Positions 9,636-17,968 of a DNA stretch of 64,000 bases are shown in pieces. The notes under the pieces are model-generated. The model did no database searches. It saw nothing but the letters and a program-made list of their open reading frames with translations, and was not told the origin of the DNA. The translations under genes were made by a program, and so were the position numbers. Within the stretch, counting starts at the first letter, position 1. The number at the start of each line of letters is the position of its first letter. This stretch comes from CAZAFL01 sp964484465 (GTDB lineage: Bacteria; Bacteroidota; Ignavibacteria; UBA10030; SZUA-254), in NCBI GenBank assembly GCA_964484465.1, contig CAZAFL010000008.1:36447-100446 (forward strand), written 5' to 3'.

Positions 9636-10631
9636 TCACGAAAATGAAATATTCTGCCGTTCAATTTTTTCTATGATGTCGTGCGCAACCTCCAATGCGC
9701 GTAAACCTTCCCGGGCGGTGACAATGGGTTCCTTCCCGTTTTGTACAGCATCGACAAACAACTCGAGCTCGTATTTCAGCGCATTAATATCTTTGATCTC
9801 AGGATGTTCGTAGACAATGTTGCGTTTAACTTTACCGTGCGATATTTCACCGAGCATCATGGTCGTTTGCGCGGACTTGTCGTTCGAGTCGACAAGCCGA
9901 AACACCTCTGCCGACCCTTCTGAAAAATCGACTGAAATATACGCATCGGGTTGGAACATTCGCATCTTTCTCATTCTCTTCTGTGAAATCCTGCTCGCAG
10001 TCACATTCGCCACGCATCCATTCTCAAATTGAATGCGTGCGTTCGCAATATCAACGTTATCCGAAACCACAGCGACGCCGTTGGCTTCGATACTGCGCAC
10101 GGGTGAATTCACAAGGCTCAGGATGATATCGATATCGTGAATCATGAGGTCAAGCACAACCGTGACATCTGTTCCGCGTGGGTTAAATTGGGCCAATCGA
10201 TGCGACTCGATAAACTTCGGCTGCAGGTAATATTTTTCCAATGCCAGAAGCGCAGGGTTGAACCGTTCAATGTGACCGACCTGCACTTTCACACTCTCTT
10301 TCTCAGCCAATTTCACTAACTCCTTCGCTTCTGTCGTTGTTACAGTTAAAGGTTTCTCGATAAAGACATGGACACCGCGCTGTATCGCAAGCTTCGCAAT
10401 TTCAAAATGTGTTCTGGTCGGCGTCACAATGCTGACCGCCTTCACCTTCTGAAGAAGTTCGTTTATCGATGAAAACGCTTTTGACCGGATTTCGTTAGCA
10501 ATGCGCTCAGCCCGGTTATTGTCAATGTCCACAATTCCGACAAAGTCGACAGAAGAAATTTCCGCAAACATTCTTGCATGATGCGAACCGAGATGACCGA
10601 CGCCGATAACACCGACAGGAAGCCTGGGCAT
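9636..10631 (-). CDS. Gfo/Idh/MocA-family NAD(P)-dependent oxidoreductase
   Basis: A 331-residue sugar (or sugar-nucleotide) dehydrogenase. The N-terminal Rossmann fold has GVIGVGHLGSHHARMF, the EKPLTV motif whose Lys contacts substrate and cofactor follows near residue 94, and the GHIERFNPA block is next. The C-terminal half is the substrate-binding beta-sheet domain. The GHIERFNPA form is familiar from UDP-N-acetylglucosamine 3-dehydrogenases that act on lipid A precursors, which would suit the LPS genes elsewhere in the window, but this assignment is inference. The start is 1 bp after the membrane glycosyltransferase stop (TAATATG), so the two are translationally coupled. Confidence 0.85.
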   Translation of the reverse strand: MPRLPVGVIGVGHLGSHHARMFAEISSVDFVGIVDIDNNRAERIANEIRSKAFSSINELLQKVKAVSIVTPTRTHFEIAKLAIQRGVHVFIEKPLTVTTTEAKELVKLAEKESVKVQVGHIERFNPALLALEKYYLQPKFIESHRLAQFNPRGTDVTVVLDLMIHDIDIILSLVNSPVRSIEANGVAVVSDNVDIANARIQFENGCVANVTASRISQKRMRKMRMFQPDAYISVDFSEGSAEVFRLVDSNDKSAQTTMMLGEISHGKVKRNIVYEHPEIKDINALKYELELFVDAVQNGKEPIVTAREGLRALEVAHDIIEKIERQNISFS

Positions 10632-10632
10632 A

Positions 10633-12174
10633 TTATTGTGCTTTCAAAGAATTTACGGGATCATTCCTCACTTTATATAGCGTGTAATACACCAGTTGTG
10701 TTTTCATCAGTCCGATACGATAAAACGGTCTTGTCAGAACCGGAAACAGCATCACATTCGAAGCCAATTCCTCCGGCTGTTCTGAACGATGGACGATATA
10801 GGATGGATGACAAAAAGGCGCATACAATTGTTGCCGGATGATTTGATCGAACGAGTGACCTTCTCGCGTCAACTGAATCATTTCAGGATTAACCAGTCCT
10901 GCGGCGTCACATATTTTCCGCTCAGAATAATACCCGACTGCGCCGATATCCCATGCCATCACAACGTCGCCGGGGTCACTGTTGTTTTTCAACCATCCCC
11001 CAATCGAAACAAGAGTCGACTCCATTCCCTGGGCAAACGCTTCAACCCCGGGCTTTACCACCATATGGTATGCCGTTTGACTCTGGAGAAGAGACAATCC
11101 TGTCAACACCACGACAAGCCCATAAGAATATCGCTGAAATTTCGTTCGTGAAAGTGTTTGGAACAAATAACTAAATGCAAACATACCGATCACCGGTACG
11201 ACAAGCATGAGATATCTCGAAACAACCTGAATATGCAAGATGCCGTACACTGACGGCAACACTATCAGCCAGGAGATTCCAACGATACTTTGTCTGAACA
11301 GAAAAAATCTATTCTGAGTGTCCTGGCCCGATGCTTCTGTTGTTCGAACCACTCTCAATAATATGATGCCGCATGTAACAAGAACGAAAAGCATCACCCC
11401 GTCCGAAGCAAGGAGAATTTTCAGGCTATCCCATATTTCATGAGCTACACCCGCACTGCCAACATTCAGCGCCGATTTGGCACGGAACGTATTCGGCACA
11501 AATGTTCCAAACGTGTGATATGCGTACATACACCAAGGGATAAGGACCCCGAGAAATGTGACTATCATTATAACAATCGATTTGACAGCACGCCGTTTGT
11601 CGACCGAATTCATATATATATCCACCAGAAGCAGTGGAAACAGCAACGACGCTTCAGGACGAACAAGCGTCAATAACGCATTGATTGTCGCCGACAGCAG
11701 GTAATTATTGCGCAAGCAAAACAATAATACTGCCAGAAGCAAAAATACGGAAAGAGAAGTTTCCATACCGCTTCCTGCCCACCGAATCAGCCAGATATTC
11801 AACGAAAATGAAAGTGTTGCGAGCAGTGTCACAGCAACATCTCGGATCATCTCAAATGCAGCGAGATAGAACAAGATTAATGAGGCGCTCGCAATAAGAA
11901 GGTCTAACGCCTTCGCTGCAACATATACATTCACTCCAAGAGAACCGCCGAGAGAAATAAGCAGCAACCAGAGAGGACTTGTAAAACCGTATGTGGGCTC
12001 ACCTGCATTGAACGACATGCCATTTCCATGAAGAACATTCCTCGCAAACTGAAGATAAATGTACGTATCATCTGGCGTGTAACTGAAATGCGCGACTGCT
12101 GTCCAATAAAACAACAGGACAATAACCGGGAGTCCGGCAACGACCAAATATTTGTTCCAGCGATCTTCGTTCAA
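10633..12174 (-). CDS. Polytopic membrane glycosyltransferase-like protein (GT-C fold)
   Basis: A 513-residue protein with about ten or more hydrophobic helices. The first periplasmic loop carries a DD pair (D35-D36, YTPDDTYI), the usual catalytic or metal-site signature of GT-C enzymes that use polyprenyl-phosphate sugars (ArnT, PMT, GT39-like). The loop continues GEPTYGFTSPLW, common in bacterial GT-C proteins of unknown acceptor. A C-terminal soluble domain (about 380-513) holds AWDIGAVGYYSERKICDAAGLVN. It overlaps the upstream HAD gene by 4 bp (ATGA). Likely role: transfer of a sugar to an envelope lipid, glycan or protein. Confidence 0.8.
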   Translation of the reverse strand: MNEDRWNKYLVVAGLPVIVLLFYWTAVAHFSYTPDDTYIYLQFARNVLHGNGMSFNAGEPTYGFTSPLWLLLISLGGSLGVNVYVAAKALDLLIASASLILFYLAAFEMIRDVAVTLLATLSFSLNIWLIRWAGSGMETSLSVFLLLAVLLFCLRNNYLLSATINALLTLVRPEASLLFPLLLVDIYMNSVDKRRAVKSIVIMIVTFLGVLIPWCMYAYHTFGTFVPNTFRAKSALNVGSAGVAHEIWDSLKILLASDGVMLFVLVTCGIILLRVVRTTEASGQDTQNRFFLFRQSIVGISWLIVLPSVYGILHIQVVSRYLMLVVPVIGMFAFSYLFQTLSRTKFQRYSYGLVVVLTGLSLLQSQTAYHMVVKPGVEAFAQGMESTLVSIGGWLKNNSDPGDVVMAWDIGAVGYYSERKICDAAGLVNPEMIQLTREGHSFDQIIRQQLYAPFCHPSYIVHRSEQPEELASNVMLFPVLTRPFYRIGLMKTQLVYYTLYKVRNDPVNSLKAQ

Positions 12175-12842
12175 CGGGACTGACCGTTATGTATGATAGT
12201 TTCCTTCAACCAATCCGAAAATTCCGCGACATTATGAAACGCACGATCGACGTCCATCTGCATTACTTTTTCTTTTCCATACGAATCCCACAAAACCGCC
12301 GCCATTTGTACCCCCGCTTCATGTGCAGCTTTTACGTCCGATACTGAATCACCCACCATCAACACTTCTTCCTGCTGCAATTTGAACGCCTTCATTACAT
12401 GGCGGATACCTTCGGCAGAGGGTTTGTGGTTCACAACATCGTTTCCGGTGACAATAAGGTCGAAATAGTTCTTCATCCTGATACTGTTGAGTGTTATCAG
12501 TGCCGACCGTTTCGCCTTGCCGGTAAATACAGCGAGGAGAATCCCATGCGACTTCAGAAAATGAAGAATTTCATGCACGCCGCCGTATGCATTCGCCATA
12601 TTGTGATGATTGCGCTCATAGAACGAATAAAAATCATCCATTGCCTGTTCGATATTTCCTTTTCCGACAAGTCTCTCGATAGCAACCTCTTCCGGAGGAC
12701 CGAACATTGACGTAATTTCAGAAGGTGTAAAAACCTTATGGGCATACTTCTCCGCAACATAGTTAAATGTAGCGAAAATCAGCTCGTTTGTTTGTGTAAG
12801 CGTACCGTCGAGATCAAAAATAACGCAGGAAATTCTTTTCAT
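12171..12842 (-). CDS. HAD-superfamily phosphatase (phosphoglycolate phosphatase-like)
   Basis: Starting at the ATG at 12842 the product has 223 residues. HAD motif I is at the N-terminus (FDLDGTLTQ), a helical cap follows, motif II/III is in VFTGKAKRSALITL, and motif IV is VGDSVSDVKAAHEAG. This matches the Gph/PgmB-like phosphatases that hydrolyse small phosphorylated metabolites. A frame open further upstream would add only MVYFPV and is disfavoured because a -10 box sits at 12851-12856. The gene heads the minus-strand run and overlaps the next by ATGA. Confidence 0.87.
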   Translation of the reverse strand: MKRISCVIFDLDGTLTQTNELIFATFNYVAEKYAHKVFTPSEITSMFGPPEEVAIERLVGKGNIEQAMDDFYSFYERNHHNMANAYGGVHEILHFLKSHGILLAVFTGKAKRSALITLNSIRMKNYFDLIVTGNDVVNHKPSAEGIRHVMKAFKLQQEEVLMVGDSVSDVKAAHEAGVQMAAVLWDSYGKEKVMQMDVDRAFHNVAEFSDWLKETIIHNGQSR

Positions 12843-12850
12843 AACAGGAA

Positions 12851-12879
12851 AATATACCAAAAAGGGATGAGTTTACAAA
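12851..12879 (-). promoter_or_regulatory. Sigma70-type promoter for the HAD-led operon
   Basis: On the minus strand, TTTGTA (12874-12879) and TATATT (12851-12856) are 17 bp apart. The predicted transcript start falls about two bases before the ATG at 12842, so the leader would be almost absent, and no Shine-Dalgarno sequence is visible. Confidence 0.5.
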
Positions 12880-12896
12880 GAGAATGAACGATGGGT

Positions 12897-12924
12897 AATG
12901 TTGCATGGGGACGAATGTAACATT
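12897..12924. promoter_or_regulatory. Imperfect inverted repeat between divergent HAD and aldolase genes
   Basis: AATGTTGCAT and ATGTAACATT pair in 9 of 10 positions around an 8-base spacer. It lies between the HAD promoter and a weak aldolase promoter (TATATT at 12947-12952 with a poor -35), so it could be an operator. The T-rich run after it could also make it a terminator-like hairpin, but no plus-strand gene lies upstream. Confidence 0.35.
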
Positions 12925-13011
12925 TTTCCTTTTCCCTCTTTTTTCGTATATTCGTTCGCATTTTTTTCTTCAGAAATCATTATTCTATTCATTTCACCCT
13001 GTGGAGCAGGT

Positions 13012-14070
13012 ATGACAATCAACGAAATTGAACAGCTCTTAAGCGCTGACGCAAAAAATCTCCTCAATCACAAATGTAAGGGGATTCCAAAAGAATCGGT
13101 CCACCTTCCGGGTCCGGATTATGTCGATAGAGTGTACGCACTTTCGGACCGCCCGGCTCCGGTTCTCAAGAGCCTCAACTGGATCATCCATCAGGGCCGG
13201 CTCGCACATACGGGGTATGTCTCCATTCTACCGGTCGACCAGGGAATCGAACATTCCGCCGGCGCTTCATTCGCACCGAACCCAATGTATTTCGACCCGG
13301 AGAATATCGTGAAGCTCGCAATCGAAGGGGGCTGCAATGCGGTCGCCTCAACGCTCGGTGTGCTTGGCGCAGTTGCAAGAAAATACTCGCACAGGATTCC
13401 CTTTATCCTGAAATTCAACCATAACGAATTTCTTTCCTACCCAAATAGTTATGACCAGATTATTTTCGCGCGGGTAAAACAGGCTTTCGATATGGGCGCG
13501 GTTGCTGTGGGTGCAACGATTTATTTCGGTTCACCGGAATCGAAACGTCAAATTCAGGAGGTGGGAGAAATGTTCAAGCAGGCGCACGAAATGGGAATGG
13601 CTACGATCCTCTGGTGTTATCTGCGGAATGCTGCATTCAAAACCCCTGAAAAGGATTATCATCTCTCCGCTGACCTCACCGGGCAGGCAAACCATCTCGG
13701 GGTCACCATCGAAGCCGATATTATCAAACAAAAATTGCCTGAGAATAACGGCGGATACAACGCGCTTAAATTCGGCAAGACGAGCAAGCTCGTTTATGAA
13801 CAGCTCACTACCGATAACCCTATCGACCTTTGCCGCTACCAGGTCGCTAACAACTATATGGGGCGCGCAGGACTTATCAACTCGGGCGGTGAATCCAAAG
13901 GCGCGTCAGACCTTGCCGAAGCTGTACGGACTGCTGTCATCAATAAACGCGCCGGAGGGATGGGTCTGATTTCGGGAAGGAAAGCATTCCAAAAACCGAT
14001 GAACGAAGGAATAAAAATTCTCAATGCGATTCAGGATGTGTATTTGTGCAAGGAAGTGACGATAGCGTAA
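13012..14070 (+). CDS. fbaB: Class I fructose-bisphosphate aldolase, DhnA/FbaB type
   Basis: A 352-residue aldolase that interconverts fructose 1,6-bisphosphate with dihydroxyacetone phosphate and glyceraldehyde 3-phosphate. The ATG at 13012 follows GGAGCAGG and replaces a longer open frame from 12898 whose extension is not protein-like. Blocks shared with E. coli FbaB are easy to see: LPVDQGIEHSAGASFAPNP, ILKFNHNE, GAVAVGATIYFGSPES, ELGMATILWCYLRN-like and GGESKGASDLAEAVR. The length fits this Schiff-base (metal-independent) archaeal-type family. It stands alone, with a heptamer repeat immediately downstream. Confidence 0.95.
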   Translation: MTINEIEQLLSADAKNLLNHKCKGIPKESVHLPGPDYVDRVYALSDRPAPVLKSLNWIIHQGRLAHTGYVSILPVDQGIEHSAGASFAPNPMYFDPENIVKLAIEGGCNAVASTLGVLGAVARKYSHRIPFILKFNHNEFLSYPNSYDQIIFARVKQAFDMGAVAVGATIYFGSPESKRQIQEVGEMFKQAHEMGMATILWCYLRNAAFKTPEKDYHLSADLTGQANHLGVTIEADIIKQKLPENNGGYNALKFGKTSKLVYEQLTTDNPIDLCRYQVANNYMGRAGLINSGGESKGASDLAEAVRTAVINKRAGGMGLISGRKAFQKPMNEGIKILNAIQDVYLCKEVTIA

Positions 14071-14073
14071 ATC

Positions 14074-14171
14074 GTTATTCGTTATTGGTTAGACGTTAAT
14101 TGTCATTGGTCATTGGTAATTTGTCATTTGCAACCGGTCGTTTGTCATTTGCTTTCTAATTACTAATTACT
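14074..14171. repeat. Degenerate 7-bp tandem repeat, 14 units in phase
   Basis: Directly after the aldolase stop the sequence divides into fourteen consecutive 7-mers with no phase break: GTTATTC, GTTATTG, GTTAGAC, GTTAATT, GTCATTG (twice), GTAATTT, GTCATTT, GCAACCG, GTCGTTT, GTCATTT, GCTTTCT, AATTACT (twice). The consensus is about GTCATTN. It fills the gap up to 19 bp before the DUF885 gene start. It resembles the heptameric intergenic repeats known from cyanobacteria. Role unknown. Confidence 0.75.
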
Positions 14172-14190
14172 GCCAACTTCCACCCACCTT

Positions 14191-15903
14191 ATGTCCAGAC
14201 GTTCCCATCTTGCAACTGCAATATTGATCATATTTCTCTCCGGATGTTCCGCGATTCCATTCGGACAAAGATCCGTATCGGAACGGTTCGAACTATTTCT
14301 CGCTCGATACCTTGACGGGACCCTCTTCGAAAACCCAAAACAATCGGCACCGTTCTCGTGGCTCCGGATGAGCACGGATTCAATCTCAGCTGTACATGCT
14401 ACTGAGGGATTGAGCGAATTACGATCGTTCGACACAACGCGACTATCTGTCGATCAAAGAATCGATTGGCTGCAGGTTGAGGCGGCGTTCAAGCTGGACG
14501 TTCGAGACACTATCCTCCATTCATTGGAACGGACGCCCATCTCTTATCTCACGATCGGTGGTTTGTACCGAACCGTTAACGGCAAACATGACCCGTCGGA
14601 TAGTGAATGGAAGAACATACTCAGCACATTGAGCGATGCGCCAATTGCGCTTGCTCTCGGCTGTTCGCAGCTTCGTCATCCCCCGAAGCTCTGGACACAA
14701 CTCGCGGTCAACACGTCCTTACGGTACGAGGGTTTTCTCACTACGACGTTGAGAGAAAAAATTCAGCATTCGCCTGATTCGATGCGTGTACCTCTCGAGA
14801 AAGCTCGGCTCATCTCACTTGGCGCACTACAACATTATCGGACTTTTCTCACCGACACCCTTGATTCAGCTCCCGGGAATTCATGGGCAGTAGGACCAGA
14901 ATATTATGATTGGCTGCTGAGGGAGGTAAATTTCCTTCCTTATACATCGGCGCAAATGATCGAAACCGGATGGAAAATCCACAATGAAACGAAAAACTTG
15001 CTTGTGGAGCTTGCACGTCGCATCGATCCGACAAAATCCTGGCTGCAACTCGTCGATGAAATGAAAACTCACCATCCCGAACCGTACAAAATTATGGATG
15101 CATATCACGAAGAGTCCGATCGTGTTCGCAAATTGCTCGTCGATAAAAACCTCATCGCGATCCCTCCCGCAGAATCGTTGATTTTTGTACCGACGCCTCC
15201 CTCCCTTCGTGAAACATACGCATGGGGAGGTTACGGCGGTGCGGAAATCGAGAACGGAAAAACGGTCGGAAGATTTTTTGTTACGGATATCGTGCCGGAA
15301 ATGACGCAGCAACAAATCGATGAGAAACTTCGGACACAAAATACGGGATGGCTCACCGTTATTTCTTTGCATGAAGGTTATCCCGGACATCATCTCCAAA
15401 CGATTTATGCCGACCATAATCCGCGAAAAGTTCGCAGTCGGCTCGGCAATACGTATTATGGCGAAGGGTGGGCGCTATACTGCGAATCGTGGATGGCGCG
15501 CGAAGGGTTTTACCTCGATAAATGGGACAGTCTCGGCTGGCTCCAAATGCGGCTGTGGCGCACCGCGCGCGTGATTATCGATCCCTCGATTCATACAGGG
15601 AAGATGAGTTATGAACAAGCCGTGCAATTTTTCCTCGACGAAGTCGGTTTGGAGCGTTCCGCCGCCGAAGCGGAAGTCAACCGGTACACGACATGGCCCA
15701 CGCAGGCGCCGAGTTACATTATTGGCTGGCTTGAAATCGAGAAACTGAAATCGGAAATACAGCAGCAACTCCGTGGTCAATTCGAGGAAAAAACATTCGT
15801 CGAAACCCTCCTGAGCGTCGGCTCACTCCCGCTCGAGCTGATGAAAAGAGCGGTACGAAATAAGTACTCGGAGCGGGACCATTTGCATAATACTTATCAT
15901 TGA
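14191..15903 (+). CDS. DUF885 family lipoprotein, probable zinc metallopeptidase/carboxypeptidase
   Basis: A 570-residue protein with a lipoprotein signal (IIFLSGC, Cys19 as the lipidated residue), so it is membrane-anchored outside the cytoplasm. The C-terminal half has the DUF885 active-site block SLHEGYPGHHLQ (HExxx-H type zinc motif), followed by YYGEGWALYCESW, which supplies another acidic ligand. DUF885 proteins are distantly related to thermolysin-fold and M32-like peptidases; the natural substrate is unclear. No Shine-Dalgarno is visible before the ATG. The next gene begins 2 bp after its stop, so they form an operon. Confidence 0.85.
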   Translation: MSRRSHLATAILIIFLSGCSAIPFGQRSVSERFELFLARYLDGTLFENPKQSAPFSWLRMSTDSISAVHATEGLSELRSFDTTRLSVDQRIDWLQVEAAFKLDVRDTILHSLERTPISYLTIGGLYRTVNGKHDPSDSEWKNILSTLSDAPIALALGCSQLRHPPKLWTQLAVNTSLRYEGFLTTTLREKIQHSPDSMRVPLEKARLISLGALQHYRTFLTDTLDSAPGNSWAVGPEYYDWLLREVNFLPYTSAQMIETGWKIHNETKNLLVELARRIDPTKSWLQLVDEMKTHHPEPYKIMDAYHEESDRVRKLLVDKNLIAIPPAESLIFVPTPPSLRETYAWGGYGGAEIENGKTVGRFFVTDIVPEMTQQQIDEKLRTQNTGWLTVISLHEGYPGHHLQTIYADHNPRKVRSRLGNTYYGEGWALYCESWMAREGFYLDKWDSLGWLQMRLWRTARVIIDPSIHTGKMSYEQAVQFFLDEVGLERSAAEAEVNRYTTWPTQAPSYIIGWLEIEKLKSEIQQQLRGQFEEKTFVETLLSVGSLPLELMKRAVRNKYSERDHLHNTYH

Positions 15904-15904
15904 C

Positions 15905-17077
15905 ATGATGAGGATCGTAACGCTCAAAAAGAATGAGGACCGAAGAATCCGTGAGGGTCATCTCTGGGCGTTCAGCAACGAGATTCACGAAGTCAAAGGA
16001 AATCCTCAGGCAGGAGACCTCGTTGAACTGCGAAGTCATGCCGGAGCATTTCTCGGCGTCGGGATGTATCATCCCCATTCGCTTATTGCGGTACGGATTC
16101 TGACCCGCCGGGAGGAAGAAATTGATTTCCAGTTTTTCCGCAAACGCATTGAAGCTGCTCACGCTCTTCGAAAAAAAATCTATCCGGATTCAGATACCTT
16201 TCGGCTTGTGCACGGTGAGAGCGACTTCCTCCCCGGGTTAATAATAGATAAATATAATCAATTCCTTTCCGTACAAACATTTTCCTTCGGCATGGACAGA
16301 CGTCTGACACTGATCTGCGATGTTCTCGAATCATTGTTCCAGCCGAAAGGGATTATTGAGCGAGACGAAATACAGGCCCGATCACTCGAACAATTAGAAC
16401 AGAAGAAGGGAATACTGCGGGGGAAAATAGAACCTCTCACTATCTCGGAAAATGGCATCAAATATTCTATTGAACTTTTGGAAGGACAAAAGACGGGGTT
16501 TTTTCTCGACCAGCGTGAAAACCGAAAAGCAATCCGCCGTTATGGGAAGGGCGTAAACATGCTCGATTGTTTTTGCAATGATGGTGGTTTCTCGCTGAAC
16601 GCCGCATTTGCGGAAGCTGCAAACGTCACAGCGGTGGACGTATCAGAATCTTCAATTCATCATGCTGTACGGAACGCGTCGCTCAACTCGCTTTCATCAA
16701 ACACAAATTTCCTCGTGGCTGACGCATTTGACTTCCTCCATCAATGTATGGAAAAAAATATCACATTCGACCTCGTGAACCTCGACCCTCCTTCATTTAC
16801 AAAAAGCAGGAAGACGGTTTTTAAAGCCGCCAGAGGCTACAAAGAACTTCACGATTGTGCTTTCCGGCTTCTCACACACGGGGGAATTCTCGCAACAGCA
16901 TCCTGTTCGCACCATATCACAGAGGAAAAATTTTACAGCATTGTTAACGAATCTGCCAGAGCAGCGGGGAGAACGATCAAGCTGCTGGAACGGCACGGGG
17001 CTGCGCCCGACCACCCAGTCCTTCTGTCAATGCCGGAAACCGCATACCTGAAATTTGGAATATTTCAGGTAGAATAA
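15905..17077 (+). CDS. Class I SAM-dependent rRNA cytosine methyltransferase, RlmI-like
   Basis: A 390-residue protein. An N-terminal PUA domain (about 1-75, KKNEDRRIREGHLWAFSNEI) binds RNA, an EEHVD-like middle domain follows, and then a Rossmann methyltransferase: SAM loop MLDCFCNDGGFSLNAA, acidic ribose-binding strand VTAVDVSES, and catalytic-type motif VNLDPPSF. A Cys in TASCSHH near the C-terminus fits the catalytic Cys of m5C methyltransferases. E. coli RlmI modifies 23S rRNA C1962. The gene starts 2 bp after the DUF885 gene. Confidence 0.9.
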   Translation: MMRIVTLKKNEDRRIREGHLWAFSNEIHEVKGNPQAGDLVELRSHAGAFLGVGMYHPHSLIAVRILTRREEEIDFQFFRKRIEAAHALRKKIYPDSDTFRLVHGESDFLPGLIIDKYNQFLSVQTFSFGMDRRLTLICDVLESLFQPKGIIERDEIQARSLEQLEQKKGILRGKIEPLTISENGIKYSIELLEGQKTGFFLDQRENRKAIRRYGKGVNMLDCFCNDGGFSLNAAFAEAANVTAVDVSESSIHHAVRNASLNSLSSNTNFLVADAFDFLHQCMEKNITFDLVNLDPPSFTKSRKTVFKAARGYKELHDCAFRLLTHGGILATASCSHHITEEKFYSIVNESARAAGRTIKLLERHGAAPDHPVLLSMPETAYLKFGIFQVE

Positions 17078-17197
17078 CGGTTCTTCGTGCCTTAGGTTCT
17101 TGGGGGGGCATTCTTTTTTTAGATTGATATCCGGCACATTGTGTGAACTCGACCGTTGATTTTATTCTCCCCAGGAATTATATTACAAATGTCAGCG

Positions 17198-17226
17198 TTG
17201 TTGTTATTAAGGTTCGACCTTATATC
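17198..17226 (+). promoter_or_regulatory. Candidate promoter for the barrel protein gene
   Basis: TTGTTG (17198-17203) and TATATC (17221-17226) are 17 bp apart. The -10 ends only four bases before the ATG at 17231, so transcription would begin at or within the start codon region, implying a leaderless message. Confidence 0.4.
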
Positions 17227-17230
17227 GTTC

Positions 17231-17935
17231 ATGAAATTCTGTCTATATATAATTCTTATCCTCTCCTGCTTCATCGGACCGCATCTGCTCGGGCAGACTC
17301 CCTCAGCTGCTTCCGCAAAAGACAGTGCGATGGTGTTTGGCGACATTGAAAAAACCTCAGCATCTCAGCCATCCTCGAATAAGTTAACAAGCTCGTGGGG
17401 CATCGACTTGCTAATTTCAACCAACGGTTTTGGCGCCGGGACATTCTACCGGCATGAGTACAGCGATGATTTTTCAGGATACATCGACTTTTCGATTTCG
17501 GAATCAAAAGATGATAATGAAGTTGAATACATTGATTATTATGGAAACACCTATACACCGGGGAAGTTGAACCGCTTTCTCGTTCTGCCTCTTTTCGTGG
17601 GAATTGAAAAGCGGATGTTTCAGGATGATATCACAGATAATTTTCGCCCGTTTATCGACGGCGCTGTCGGCCCCACCATGATTTACATTTTCCCCTACAA
17701 CGAAGATTATTTCTCGGCGCTCGGAAAAGGTCATCCGAAGTACACGATGGGAGGATATCTCGGCGTCGGAGCCTATTTTGGTTCCGAACGCTCGAACATT
17801 CTTGGAATGAACATCCGGTATTATTTTGTTCCGTATCCGGGAGGACTTGAAAGCATGGTGCAGGGGTCGACAATCCTGACAAAAAATCAATTTGGCGGAC
17901 TTGTTATCTCATTGAGCTTCGGTACAGCCCTGTAA
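17231..17935 (+). CDS. Exported protein, probable outer-membrane beta-barrel
   Basis: The ATG at 17231 gives 234 residues with a clear signal peptide (MKFC, hydrophobic core, HLLGQ). The open frame continues upstream to 17156, but that extension overlaps a promoter-like element and would bury the signal. The mature part alternates aromatic and polar residues in short strands (GYLGVGAYFGSE, NILGMNIRYYFVPYPGG) and ends in FGTAL, consistent with a small beta-barrel of the porin/OmpA-like type. No enzymatic motif. Convergent with uvrA, 33 bp away. Confidence 0.7.
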   Translation: MKFCLYIILILSCFIGPHLLGQTPSAASAKDSAMVFGDIEKTSASQPSSNKLTSSWGIDLLISTNGFGAGTFYRHEYSDDFSGYIDFSISESKDDNEVEYIDYYGNTYTPGKLNRFLVLPLFVGIEKRMFQDDITDNFRPFIDGAVGPTMIYIFPYNEDYFSALGKGHPKYTMGGYLGVGAYFGSERSNILGMNIRYYFVPYPGGLESMVQGSTILTKNQFGGLVISLSFGTAL

Positions 17936-17968
17936 TTTCGCAGCCCTGTTCTTCGTAAAGAGTAAACT

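Noticed and set aside
13502..13969. 155-codon frame inside the aldolase gene
   Set aside because: Lies in another frame of a certain gene and has no ribosome site or recognisable composition.
14074..14171. CRISPR array
   Set aside because: Units are 7 bp and degenerate, with no spacers and no cas genes.
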